64,000 bases of DNA from Sipunculus nudus. Lineage: Eukaryota > Annelida > Sipuncula > Golfingiida > Sipunculidae. Of this stretch, positions 35,330 to 45,689 are shown one piece after another. Numbering within the stretch: position 1 is the first letter of the stretch; each line of letters opens with the position of its first letter. The notes beneath the pieces were generated by a model. It was given only the letters and a program-made list of their open reading frames with translations, did not search any database and was not told the DNA's origin. The position numbers were made by a program, and so were the translations under genes. Where the stretch lies: assembly GCA_026874595.1 (NCBI GenBank), contig CM049309.1, forward strand, positions 27,965,033-28,029,032, written 5' to 3'.

Positions 35330-36420
35330 TGTATACAGTTGAAATATAACTAATGTACCCAGTCCACAGATGCAAGGACACGGTGATGGTGGGGGATGAT
35401 GGAATGATGGGATTAAAGTTTGACTTATGCAATATTACACAACAAAATATATGTTGGTTTAAAATTTCAGACTTTAACAGCTTAAATCCATACACATACA
35501 GCATATGAAAATTATTTCAACAGTACATATAGGAAAAATTTCATAATTAATATATATTTAATGATAATGGAGAGATGATAGACTCTGATGGACAGAGCTG
35601 ACCACTTTATGTTCCATTCTCCTGAGGAAAGAATATTTTTAAGTCAGATCATGTTTTTTTCTGATCAAATTTTTTTAAAATAAATAAATTTTACACTTTT
35701 GCAAAAAAAAACCAAAAAAAACTAACGTCCCAGTGCACAGGTTCAAATAAATCAATGGCAGCGGGGACTGGGGGTGAGGGTCGGGGATTAGATTAACAAC
35801 ACTTCTGCATATAAATACAGGGCAAATAAAGCATGATCTCCAGTTCTGCTAAGGCAAGAAAATAATGAACAAATGTTTGTATTAGATCCTCATTTTATTA
35901 TCATCATTTTTTTGCCCCCGTCACAAAGTGGCCCGGGGATATAGTTTTACCATGTCTGTCATTCCGTCGTTCCGTAATCAAACAGTTGGACGGACTTTTT
36001 TCCCAATGCCTGCAGATATTGGCCTGATTTTTTGTGTGGGTGCATAATGACCACTTACAGATCAAGTTCGCATTTTGTCAAGGTTGACCTACTTTTGACC
36101 GTATGACGGCTCCTGAACATCGAAAATTTCATGAAAAGTTGTATTGACTTTTTTTTCACAGTGCCTGCAGATATTGACCTGATTTTTGGTGTGTTGGCAG
36201 ATTATGATGAGTTACAGATCGAGTTTGCGTTTCGTCACGGTACACTTACTTTTGACCGAATGACAGCTCCTGAACATATTTTATAAACTTTAACAAATAT
36301 TTCTAATTTGTTCCAGGCTGAGGCATTCGTGCCGTTCCGACACATCTAGTTTTATTTAAAGTTTATATCTATATACACTTCAAATATAATTTATATACCT
36401 GTATAAAAGTTGATTCATAT
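35330..36420 (-). mobile_element. Family A internal fragment (minus strand), left flank of the LTR element
   Basis: Reverse complement of the A interior (ctgaggaaagaatattt, cagttctgctaaggcaag). It is interrupted by family C at 35914-36352 and then by the LTR retrotransposon at 36421, and resumes at 45686. Confidence 0.6.
35914..36352 (+). mobile_element. Family C (Helitron-like) element, short copy
   Basis: The 5' end is a hairpin (ccccgtcacaaagtggcccg) followed by atatagttttacc. Two ~155-bp tandem units follow (ctgcagatattgrcctgatt at about 36009 and 36168). The 3' end reads GTGCCGTTCCGACAC and then atCTAG|tttt: a short stem-loop next to CTAG before a T, which fits the canonical Helitron 3' end. 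The 5' TC expected of Helitrons is not clear. Confidence 0.65.
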
Positions 36421-37162
36421 TGTTACAGGTGTCTTTTTTATTGTGTGACACTCAGTTTAATCCGTACTGATTGAACTCTCGTGGAGTGTAACAGCTCGCT
36501 GCCGTGCCTGTCTCGAATGTTCGCTTCTGTGCACGTGTATTGTTCTTTTTGATTGTTCGTGAGAGGGAATTTATAAGAGTGATCGGATGAAAGGTTATAA
36601 ATAGGGGCTGTGTTTTTAGAGCCGAGAGAGAGGTAAGAGAATATTCCAGCGGACCCAGAAGTGTGTAAGTCAGTTTGTGGAATCTATTCCGATAAGTGCG
36701 GCAATTATAGATTTTCTTCAGATTTTCTTCTGGATTTGTGACGAATCTTATTTGGTCTTCAGTTTACTTTCGGGATTAATAAAAGAGCTTTACATTAGAC
36801 TGTTATTCTCCGAGAGAATTTGTGTGAAATGTTCTTCCGGCTTATACATTTTAAAAGACTTGTCGCTGTGACAGTGGTGGTATCCAGGTACTGTGCACTT
36901 TGTTTTTTTTACTGTGTGATTGTATTTTTTTGCTGTTATACTGCTGTTATACTGTGTCATTGTATTGATTTAGTGTATTGTAATGTTAGGGTTGTTTTAA
37001 AAATAAATTATGGTTATTTGTTAACAAAAAAAACACTGACTTCTTTATTCATTCCCCTAGGCATTTCACGCTGCCTAGTGTTACAGAATCTGATTTTTTT
37101 CTCCATTACAAAATTAATGTTCATCACGCATACGTGATCTGTTGATATTAGGTTCTGTAACA
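36421..37162 (+). repeat. 5' LTR (742 bp)
   Basis: Starts TGTTACAGG and ends TCTGTAACA. A TATA box (tataaata, 36595-36602) precedes ggggctgtg, so transcription probably starts just downstream. AATAAA-type words occur in the following part (about 36776 and 36999). About 450 bp (roughly 36640-37090) is absent from the 3' LTR, while about 50 bp after tgtgacac is present only in the 3' LTR. Confidence 0.88.
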
Positions 37163-37167
37163 TAAAA

Positions 37168-37185
37168 TGGGGGCTCGTCCGGGAT
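37168..37185 (+). promoter_or_regulatory. Primer binding site, tRNA-Pro type
   Basis: TGGGGGCTCGTCCGGGAT, five bases after the 5' LTR, is an 18-base match to the complement of the tRNA-Pro 3' end used as primer by some retroviruses and retrotransposons. It marks where minus-strand DNA synthesis would start. Confidence 0.9.
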
Positions 37186-37301
37186 GCTAAATAGTTTTAA
37201 AAATTTATTAGGCTTTGACCTGGACACATTGTTTTATCATACATTGTTTACAAGATTACATATTGTTTACAATACATTGTTTACAAGATTTATCTCATTG
37301 G

Positions 37302-40300
37302 TTTTTAGCTGACTATAAGTCATCTGAGCTATGGTTTTGGTCCTTTGTCCGTCGGCTGTCCTTCCGTCCATCTGTCCGTCTGTCCGTCCGTCCGTTTAAC
37401 TGGCATGTTTTGAAACCGTTGGACCTACGAATCTGAAATTCAGCATACCTTTAGATGTCCCCAAAATCTCCTACCATACCGAAAATTGGGTTACTAGGGC
37501 TTCGTTCCTTCGTTCAGTTTATTAAGGAAAAACCTCCGTTTTCCAAACCAATTGTTACACTTCAAGACTGCCTAATATCAAAACCACTCACCTGATATTG
37601 ATCACTTTTCATATATATATTCCTCTATATATTTCCTATATACATACCAGAAATTAGTTCAGTATTTTTTTATTCTTTAAGTAATGGGCCCGAACATAAT
37701 GCACATTGTAAAAATTCAGGAAATAAATTTTCTCCCTTAACTTGAGAATTGCTGAAGCTAGAAACTTTTTTTTCAGATATTTAACTATATTTAATCAAGT
37801 TTAATTGTATACCCAAAATTAGATGTGAAATTTTTTAAAAAATTTTATAAGCTATTAGCATAAATATAAAATCAGTACCTAAAATTTTGCCAGAATTTGA
37901 CCATGGTACATGTTTTTCCTGAAACTGCTGTGGATTTAATTTTCACAGCATGTTACCATAAGCATTTCATCTGTTAACATCTGAAATTTGAAACCAGTTG
38001 ATAAAAACTGTAGATTTTATTCAAGTTTTCAAGCGCCATGTAAAGTATTGTTTAGATCAAGCAAGCGTTATGCAGTTTGCTAAAGCTCATCTTCCCAGGC
38101 TAGCTCTCAGCTCCAAAAAATTTGGCATAAAGTTAGATGTCCCCCAAACCCCCCTACCATACCAAAAGTTTGACCACTAAAACTTCATTCCTTCGAGATA
38201 TTAAGAAAAAAATAAGTTTTCAATTAACAACCCATTGTTACACTCTAAATCTGCCTGATATCACAACCAATGATCTGACCTTCAACATATATGATATACA
38301 TGTTCTTCTATTCATACTCTTTGCACCTGCCAGAAATGATGTCAGTATTGCGAAATTCTTTTAAGTTATGGGCCTAAACATAATGCACTTTGTAAAAAAT
38401 TAAGAAATATATTTACTCCCTTAACATGAGAATTGCTGAGGCTAGAGTTTTTTTTTTTTCTCGCAGGGATATAACATTATTTAATCAAGATTAAATTGTA
38501 TACCAAAGATTAGTCCCGAATTTTTCAAATTTTACAAGTTATTAGCATTAATATAAAATCGGTACCTAAACTTTTGCCTAACTTTGACCATAGCATGTTT
38601 GTTTCCTGTAAGCACTGTTGATATAATATTCATATCATGCAGAAATAAGGATTTCAGCTTGTTACTTTTGAAAGTTGAAAGAAATTGGCCAAAAACTGTA
38701 GCTTTTATTATAATTTTATGAGACCATGTCAGACCCTAGGCTCTAACAAGTCCCTCTTCAGTCACCTGTATGTCCTCTAGTTGTCCTCTCAGGCCAATTA
38801 TGCACGCTTGAGGCTGGGTATATACTGGTCAGCCAGGCAGCTTGCCTCAGTTGATTCAGGTGTCCAACCCAACTCATCTATTAGTTTTTTAGACCAACAG
38901 CATAACAATAAACAATAAATAAATAAATTTTTATATGTCTATAACAACAACTTTAAAAAATCAATAGAAAAGGAATTTGATAGTTAATGGGTAACAAAAA
39001 ATCAGATCTCTGACAGGTTCTCATTATGATTTCCGTAATATTAATAATTGTCATAAGACTCTTGGTATGTCTAGTGTGTAGATTGATGTGACGGTAGTCC
39101 AAAGTGAATATAATAGTTTCATTTTTTTTAAAATATAAATAAAATTCATAAAACCAGGTACTTATGATCATTATTTAGATTTGTGATATTCGTTTATTCT
39201 GGATTCTCAAGAACTTTTGTTTCGGCTGAAACTGTTTTGGTGTTATAGTGATTATTGGGCCAAATAACTATAAAGTCTTGTTACTCTTCAGTGTAGCTTA
39301 TTATACAGGTTCATCCAGTACAAGCATTTAAGTAGAATCCTTTACCTCCTATAGCGCAGATAACCTTTAGCTGGTCACCTTGTGTTGACAGGGGTCTCAT
39401 TTAAGTGCTGGTCAGTGTTTAGGAATGTTTAACATTGCTCCTCCACTGAACAACTTGATCTTTATGTTGTAAGCTTCATCTATCAACCAGATTTGTCATT
39501 TTATATAAAACCTTATGTAAGTTCATAATGTTAATATATTTAGATGATGTGGATGGTCAAGATTTTGCTTGGTTCTAAATGGAGAGTATTTTTAATGCTG
39601 GTTTTAGGTCAGTATTATAATATTCAGTAGCTTAAATCCAAGTATCTGGTTGGTTAGTCAGGTTTAGGGACATGTACTTAAGGGCTTTACAGGCCTCGGA
39701 CGGAGGCACTTTTAGACATCGCAGAACTCTGTTCTGTTTTTATTTAAATTCATGAAGCCTCATATTATTAGATTAGAAATTTTCTTAAGGAAGATCTTAT
39801 GATTATTTTTGTAGTTAGAAATGTCAACCTTCAATATTTTGGATACATATTTTAATTTGTGAACTAAGAAGAAAATAAACTTTATTATTACCAAATGGAT
39901 GGACTTTATCATGGTTGGTGAGAAAAAGTGAACAAGAAAACATGGAGGTATATATAAAATCTACGTGGAGCTAATTCCCCTGTTTTCCTTGATGCGCAAA
40001 AAACTGAATAAATGCCAGACTTGGTGAAGTACTTTGCAAATGTATTTAAATGCAAATATGAATATGTACTCCATTATTTCATGCATAAGGATAGGAATAC
40101 AGGTAAAAATGAAAGTATTTGTATATAAATGCATTCATGAATATATTCTATAACATTATTTTAATAATCATTTATTTCGATAATATTATTTAAAATCTTT
40201 GCTGAAAAAAAACAGATAATACTGTTATTATTTTTAATTTAAATTATATTTGACATAATATTTGTTATTAATTTTTAGTAAATAGTTTAACTTTTCAAAT

Positions 40301-40558
40301 AATTCGTCTTATGGTCAAGTCAAAACCTGTGTGATAATAGCACATCATTTCTAACTTTAAATAATATAAATGACATCAATCCTCTTCCCTGTCTCAAAGG
40401 GTATTATCAAAATCTTACATAACTTGAGTTAAACACTGTCAACTCATAATAGAGCCTACATAACCACTCAGAACCAGCCTTTGCCTACCTCCTCTACCAA
40501 ATCATATTTTGTAATCATATATAACAGCTGAGCACCGTGACCCGTGGGTCCCTTGTTT
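37302..40558 (+). mobile_element. Family A element nested in the LTR retrotransposon
   Basis: A near-complete 3.26-kb copy in the leader between primer site and gag. The 5' end reads tttttagctgactataag (missing a few bases of the usual AGCTCAGCTGACT), followed by catctgagctatgg and a GTCCGTCC tract (37344-37396). The 3' end at 40525-40558 is CAGCTGAGC, gacccgtgggtc, ccttgttt. 54946-58158 is its best parallel. No domain-bearing frame is present, so it is non-autonomous. Confidence 0.8.
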
Positions 40559-40574
40559 GTTATTGTATCTTAAT

Positions 40575-40772
40575 ATGACTGATTTCAAATCTGAAACATT
40601 TGTTGACGATCCCGACCCTGATCAACTTGAGCATTTGACAAAGGAACAGTTCTTGCGTTTGGGACAACACTTAGGGCTAAGTGTGAAAAAAGCTTTGAGA
40701 AAGCCTGGTATCATTGCTAAAATCATGCAAGATCTAGTCAGCAAAGGTTTAATTGAAGAGAGTGAAGTTTAA
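40575..40772 (+). pseudogene. gag: gag N-terminus of the LTR element
   Basis: A 65-codon frame from the ATG at 40575 (MTDFKSETFVDDPDPDQ) to a TAA. It is the first ATG downstream of the family A insertion and sits where gag should start. An LTKEQFLRLGQHLGLSVKKA segment matches the N-terminal region that precedes the capsid in SCAN-like gag proteins. After the stop the sequence continues in other frames with a Lys/Glu-rich, coiled-coil-like stretch (40780-40930) broken by several stops. The product would be the structural particle protein. Confidence 0.75.
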
Positions 40773-40908
40773 ACATAAAAAAAATGACAGCCTTGCTGTG
40801 CATATAGAATTTAAAAAAAAGTTGGAAATGCAACAAGAGCTAGCATTAAAAGAGAGGGAATTTCAGAACATGAAAGGTTAGTAAGAGAAAGACTAGAAAA
40901 AGAAAGAG

Positions 40909-41490
40909 TTTGAAAGACTTAAACTAGAACATAGTCTACGACCTGCCTCAACTCACAGTTTTTATGTTGCTCAACACATTAGACTTGTCCCACCTTTTCA
41001 AGAAAAAGAGGTTGATAAATATTTCTTACACTTTGAGAAAGAAGCTGAAAATTTAAAATGGCCTAAGGAAAATTGGACTATGCTATTACAAAGCAAGGCC
41101 AGAGAAATTTATACAGAGCTTTCAGTAGAAGCCGCAGCTGAATATGACCTGGTTAAACGGTTAATCCTAAAAGGTCATGAGTTAGTTCCGGAGGCTTACC
41201 GCCAGAAATTCAGAAATAGGGAAAAAGCGCAATCACAGACCTACGTCGAATTTGCTAGGACAAAAGGGCAGTTGTTTGATCGCTGGTGTAGTTCTAAAAA
41301 TGTAATAAAAGATTATGCGCCAGTTGATTTTGCTTGAAGAATTCAAGCGCTGCATTAAAGCAGATGTTAAAACTTTTCTGGATGAGAAATGTCCTGAAAC
41401 ACTTGACATTGCTGCTCAATTATCTGATGATGATTCATTTACACACAAAATGTCTTTACTAGCAAATCGACCAGTCGTTTATAAAAAATA
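40909..41490 (+). pseudogene. gag: gag capsid, SCAN-like domain
   Basis: Open from 40909 to the stop at 41335, then continuing in another frame (LEEFKRCIKADVKTFLDEK) to about 41490. Visible family features: RLVPPFQEKEVDKYFLHFE, a LKWPKENW motif, the ELVPEAYRQKFRN block and TYVEFARTKGQLFDRWC. This is the pattern of the SCAN/capsid domain of Gmr1-like gypsy elements, which mediates particle assembly. At least one frameshift near 41330 breaks it. Confidence 0.85.
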
Positions 41491-41609
41491 ATGTAAATCA
41501 GTATGGTCAAAAGAAGTTTAAAGCGCTGTCACCCAGTACTAGTAGTCCTGATAGTTCAACAAAGTCCATTGCTACACCTCGATCCACTTTGTCTAAGACC
41601 AACAAAGAC

Positions 41610-42135
41610 AAATCATTTTGCGAAGAAAATCTATAATTACTGCAAGAAGCCATCTAATATCTGACTGCTGGAAACTTGCGAAAAAAACAAATAGCAAACC
41701 TTCTGGTTTTATTTCAAAATCTATGCATAGCATAGTACAACAGCCAGGCTCTTTACATGTAAATAAGGGGTACAACTCCTTGATTGACTCTAAAAAAGAG
41801 TTTGATCTTACGGAGGCCAACTTGCCTTCTGACTCCAAAGAAGAATCTGTAGCTTGCGGGGTAAAAACCTCAGTCGATTCCTGCGAGGAATTTAATAAGG
41901 CTAGGTCCTTTCAAGACTCCTGCGTGGAGTATCCTTTAAATAAGGCCAGGTCCTCTTATGACAAACAGAAGTTTGTTTCTGCTGAGGAAAATTCCTCTGT
42001 TTACTCCCATGAGGAGTTTGATTGTAAAAAGGATGTAGATTCCTTTAAGGACTCTGAAAAAGAGTTTATGCCTGACACTGTCAATGTCAATTCTTTCTTT
42101 GATGAAACTGAGGTAGTAGATTCCTCTCTGAAATG
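41610..42135 (+). pseudogene. gag: gag nucleocapsid remnant and acidic linker
   Basis: 41625-41690 encodes, across a frameshift, a zinc-knuckle-like CKK-x2-H-LISD-C-WKL; the expected first Cys position reads Tyr. The frame at 41618-42217 continues with an unusual Ser/Asp/Glu/Lys-rich linker containing five or so repeats of a 'D(S/F)xxEEF' kind (for example DSKKEFDL, DSCEEFNK, SHEEFDCK). It then runs out of frame as the protease begins. The linker's role is unknown. Confidence 0.6.
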
Positions 42136-42795
42136 CAGTTATTTGAGCCATTCCTACATGTTGGTTTTGTATCACTTTCTAGTGATTTTTCAGACTCCTT
42201 CAATATTAGAATTTTGAGGGACACTGGTTCAGGCCAGACTCTCATGTTAGCAAACACTTTGCCATTTTCTAATAGGTCTTTTACTGGTGCACATGCACTT
42301 GTTAATGGTGTGTTTTTAGACAAGCACACTTCATTTCCGCTTCACAGTATACATTTAAAGTCAGATTTGATTTCTGGGAATATTACTGTTGTCATAAGAA
42401 CTACTTTACCTTTGAAGGGAATTCAGTTGCTCCTAGGCAATGATGTTGCAGGTGACAAAGTACAGTCTGTACTAAGAATGACAGAAAAGCCGTCACTTGA
42501 ACAGGACACTGATCCTGAAAGTCAGGAAATTCCTGGTTTGTATCCTTCATGTGCTGTAACTAGATCTATGGCCAAGAAAAACACACATGAGGATAATGGT
42601 CCAGATAATAACACTCTGGGAGTCACTAGTGACTCGTCTAAAGACTCGCCCGTACAGGATACAGCATTTTCAAGGGCAGACCTTATCGCGGAACAGCATA
42701 AGGACCCTGATATTTCATGTTTGTTTCCCAGGGCAGTTTCTAAAGATGAACTGTCACAAAACCAGTTTGTTTCTTTGTTAAAAATGGAGTGCTGA
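42133..42795 (+). pseudogene. pro: Retropepsin (aspartic protease) and start of integrase region
   Basis: A 220-codon frame. The active-site triad DTG is at 42220-42228 within ILRDTGSGQTLML, and the second signature LLLGNDVAG lies about 70 residues later, as in retropepsins, which cleave Gag-Pol after dimerising. Residues 115-190 form a Ser/Asp-rich linker (VTRSMAKKN..). From about residue 187 (EQHKDPDISCLF) the sequence is the N-terminal lead into integrase; this frame ends at 42795 and the integrase continues in the next frame. No reverse transcriptase lies between protease and integrase. Confidence 0.85.
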
Positions 42796-43450
42796 TGCGT
42801 AAATGGCGACCACCTGATGAATGCGCTGATGATGAATGGGCTATCAAAAATCAAATAGTAATGCCCCAAAACTTTCGTAATGAAATTCTGAGCATGGCAC
42901 ATGGGGCTCCTTTATCTGGCCATTTAGGTATAAATAAAACTTATCAGAAAGTTGGTACATACTTCTTCTATTGGCCTAATTCCAGGAAAGATGTTGTTCA
43001 ATATTGCAAATCATGCCATACATGCCAGATGTAAGGCAAGCCCAATATGAATCCTCCTAAGGCCCCACTTAGGCCTATTCCTGTTTTCGAGGAACCATTC
43101 AGTAGAATTATTGTTGATTATGTTGGACCACTGCCCAAAACAAAATCTGGACATTAATACTTGCTGACAATTATGTGCGCATCTACCAGGTTCCCTGAGG
43201 CAATACCATTGCAAAAAATTAATGCCAAAAGTGTTGTCAAGGCTCAGACCAAGTTTTTTATAACTTTTGGATTACGAAAATCCGTCCAGTCTGTCCAAGG
43301 GTCTAATTTTATGTCTCGCTTATCCAACAAGCTATGCTAGGTATAAAACAGTACAGCTCTTCGCCATACCATCCTGAAAGTCAGGGCGCCCTCGAGCGTT
43401 TTCACCATACATTAAAAAAAACATGATTAGGACCTACTGCTATGACACAC
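42789..43450 (+). pseudogene. int: Integrase: zinc-binding and catalytic core
   Basis: The HHCC zinc domain is intact (H and H six residues apart in AHGAPLSGHLG; C-x2-C in YCKSCHTC, 42789-43034). After an in-frame TAA the core follows: first catalytic Asp in VDYVGPLPKT (43116-43118); second position is Val, GTC at 43293-43295, in QSVQGSNF where Asp is expected; the Glu is present in GALERFHHTLK (43394-43396). Another stop lies near 43156. The enzyme would insert the cDNA into the host genome; the Asp-to-Val change alone should inactivate it. Confidence 0.88.
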
Positions 43451-44118
43451 GGAAAGACTGGGATGAAGGAATCCACCTATTGCTGCCAAGAGGCCTTGGG
43501 TTTCAGTCCCTTTGAACTAGTTTTTGGACACTCAGTTCGCTGTCCATTGAAACTGCTTAAAGAAAAACTCTTGTGTGAAAATCCTGATTCTCTTAGTTTA
43601 CTGCAGTATATCTCGCACTAAACTACACAATGCTTGTGAGATTGCAAAGTCAAATCTTAAATCTGCACAAAGTAAAATGAAAACAAAGTATGATAAGCAC
43701 ACTGTAAGTAGGACGTTTGAGCCTGGTGGAAAGTTCCTTGCCTTACTCCCCTGGCAGACCTCTGCAAGCTTGGTATTTTGGTCCTTACATTGTTGACAAG
43801 AAAGTCAGTGATTTAAATTACATACTGACACCAGATAGAAGTAAGAAGAAACAACTGTGCCATGTTAACATGTTGAAACCATATTATGACAGATATAACC
43901 CATCAGATGTTGTACATAACGTTACTGCTGCTAATTGTGTAAAAACTGACCCTCACCCAGTTGAAGTAGATACTGATTGTAAGTGTGATGTAGACATTCA
44001 GTGTGGAACAGTACCACTAAAAAACTCAGACGTGCTTAACAACCTGGATGCCAAACTGTCACACCTGTCACACCGAACAACAACAACAATACTTCAAGAA
44101 CCTGCTGCGGAATTATGA
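43450..44118 (+). pseudogene. int: Integrase C-terminal part with GPY/F module
   Basis: Fragments in shifting frames: GFSPFELVFGH (about 43500), SNLKSAQSKMKTKYDKHTV (about 43650), then FGPYIVDKKVSDLNYIL and KKKQLCHVNMLKPYYDR in the frame 43717-44118. The GPY/F module is typical of the integrase C-terminus of Ty3/gypsy elements and gammaretroviruses. The frame then continues into a hydrophilic linker leading to reverse transcriptase. Confidence 0.85.
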
Positions 44119-45097
44119 ACATTTGTTTAGTGACATTCCAACGCGAACTAACATATTGTGCCATGACGTCGATGTTGGCGAGGCAAGCGCAGTCAAGTAA
44201 CATCCTTATAGACTGTATCCAGAAAAGCAAAAGTATCTACAGGATGAGATTCAATATTTGCTGGACAATGATTTTATTGAACTTAGTTAGAGTAACTGGA
44301 GTTCATCATGTATTCTTGTGTCAAAACCTGATGGAAGTTACCGTATGTGCACAGATTGTCGAAAACTGAACTCTGTCACCAAGACTGACACATTCCCGAT
44401 TCCGAGGATCGATGATTGTATTGATAGAGTCGGTAGCTCCAGATATGTCTCCCAAGTTTGACTTGCTCAAAGGGTTCTGGGAAGTTCCGCTGACAGAACC
44501 AGCGAAAGAAGTGTCTGCATTTGTGACGCCGCATGGCTCGTACCAGTATAAAGTTATGCCGTTTGGCATGAAGAACTCGCCAGCCACGTTCCAGCCCCTC
44601 ATCGATCTGGTTGTCAAGGACATTCAGGGCTGCGACGCATATAATAATAAATAATAATTTAATAATAATAATTTATTTTATAAAGCATAACATAACTAGA
44701 ATACAATCAGCAATCATTAATCATACTATTGTAAGAATATGAAATTAAAGTCCAATTGACTAAAATATTACATTCAGAAGCTTACAGTATCAAATAAGAT
44801 ATATAAAAGTCAATAGTTCAATTATCTGTTAAAACTTCCATAATTCCACTAAAATGTTCCATATGCCACTAAAATGTATGCTTAAAATATAGTGATGACC
44901 TCATCGTGTACAGCAACACCTCGGAGAAACATCTGCAAATTCTTTGCGACCTCTTCGAAACACTCAGTTATGCACGTCTGACCGTCAACTTAGTAAAATC
45001 TGAGTTTTGTCAAGCACAAGTAACATTTTTGGGTCATATTGTAGGGCAGGGTCAGGTAAAACCTGTTGATGCTAAAATAAGTGCTATTTCTGCATAG
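44115..45097 (+). pseudogene. RT: Reverse transcriptase, interrupted at its catalytic motif
   Basis: Blocks in order: SYRMCTDCRKLNSVTKTD with FPIPRIDD (44335-44415, one frame), KFDLLKGFWEVPL with the first catalytic Asp (44460-44462), then SAFVTPHGSYQYKVMPFG and KNSPATFQ up to GCDAY (44642). A 243-bp insertion follows. Coding resumes at 44891 with SDDLIVYSN and NLVKSEFCQAQVTFLGHIVG to 45097. Without the insertion the motif would read YSDD, the YxDD box that holds two catalytic aspartates. Several frameshifts and stops are present upstream. It copies the element RNA into DNA. Its position after integrase is the unusual point. Confidence 0.9.
44639..44891 (-). mobile_element. Short retroposon-like insertion in the YxDD motif
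   Basis: 243 bp of AT-rich DNA (44644-44886) between ATATA direct repeats (44639-44643 and 44887-44891). The left edge is ATAATAATAA-rich; read on the minus strand it is a taaattattattatt tail after ctttataaaa, as at the 3' end of a SINE or LINE. The short, AT-rich repeats make the target duplication suggestive only. Confidence 0.6.
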
Positions 45098-45144
45098 GTG
45101 TAAAAATCAAAGATTTTTGGGATGGAGTTTGTTCTTACAGGATT

Positions 45145-45215
45145 ACAACCTTGAAATCAAACACATTAAAGGGAAAGACAATGTACTTGCTGATTGTTTA
45201 TCGAGATGTTTATGA
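45145..45215 (+). pseudogene. RH: RNase H C-terminal remnant
   Basis: LQDYNLEIKHIKGKDNVLAD, then CLSR, then a stop at 45213-45215. This is the conserved end of the RNase H region of Ty3/gypsy elements. Almost all of the connection and RNase H domain between 45097 and 45145 has been deleted. It confirms that reverse transcriptase-RNase H is the last module before the 3' LTR. Confidence 0.8.
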
Positions 45216-45339
45216 AATGTTGTAAACGAGATGTTTATGTGATGTTGTAAATAAGATGATTTTTGAGATATTGTAAAAAATTTAGTGATAGTGATCGCAA
45301 AAAGAAAGTTTTTTTTTAGAAAACTTTCTTTTTTCCTAC

Positions 45340-45350
45340 AGGAGAGGGAG
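45340..45350 (+). promoter_or_regulatory. Polypurine tract
   Basis: AGGAGAGGGAG lies directly before the 3' LTR, where plus-strand synthesis would be primed. Just upstream, an inverted pair (gaaagttttttttt / aaaactttctttttt, 45304-45335) could form a hairpin. Confidence 0.85.
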
Positions 45351-45685
45351 TGTTACAGATGTTTTTTTTATTGTGTGACACGGGCGTAACTCGTGTTGTA
45401 GCGGCCTCGCCTGGCCGGGTATTGCACTCTCAGTTTAATCCGTAGACGTTGAACTCTCGCGGAGTGTAACAGCTCGCTGCCGTGCCTGTCTCGAATGTTC
45501 GCGTCTGTCAACATGTATTGTTCTTTTTGATTGTTCGTGAAAGGGAGTTTTCGGATGATAGGTTATAAATAGGGGCTGTGTTTTAAGAGCCGAGAGAGAG
45601 GTGAGAGAACATCGGATTTCTTTTCTCCATTACAAATTTATGTTCATCACGCATACGTGATCTGTTGATATAAGGTTCCGTAACA
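45351..45685 (+). repeat. 3' LTR (335 bp, internally deleted)
   Basis: Aligns with the 5' LTR at both ends, including TATA (45564-45571) and the final tgttcatcacgcatacgtga block. It lacks about 450 bp of R/U5-like sequence, including the AATAAA words, and has about 50 bp (gggcgtaactcg...) not in the 5' LTR. Confidence 0.88.
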
Positions 45686-45689
45686 ATAT

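Larger units (their letters stand above)
36417..45689 (+). mobile_element. Ty3/gypsy LTR retrotransposon (Gmr1-like order), decayed
   Basis: A full-length but dead element of about 9.3 kb, including a nested 3.2-kb family A insertion. It has LTRs at 36421-37162 and 45351-45685 (TGTTACAG...TAACA), a tRNA-Pro type primer binding site, a polypurine tract and an ATAT direct repeat on both sides (36417-36420 and 45686-45689). The domain order is gag (SCAN-like capsid), zinc knuckle, protease, integrase, reverse transcriptase, RNase H. Integrase before reverse transcriptase differs from ordinary Ty3/gypsy and matches the Gmr1 group, whose capsid is also the proposed source of the SCAN domain. Frameshifts, stops and a changed integrase catalytic residue show it is inactive. 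The flanking sequence on both sides joins into the same minus-strand family A repeat seen at 25.3 kb. Confidence 0.9.

Noticed and set aside
42522-42902. 126-codon minus-strand frame within the LTR element
   Set aside because: Antisense shadow of the protease/integrase region.
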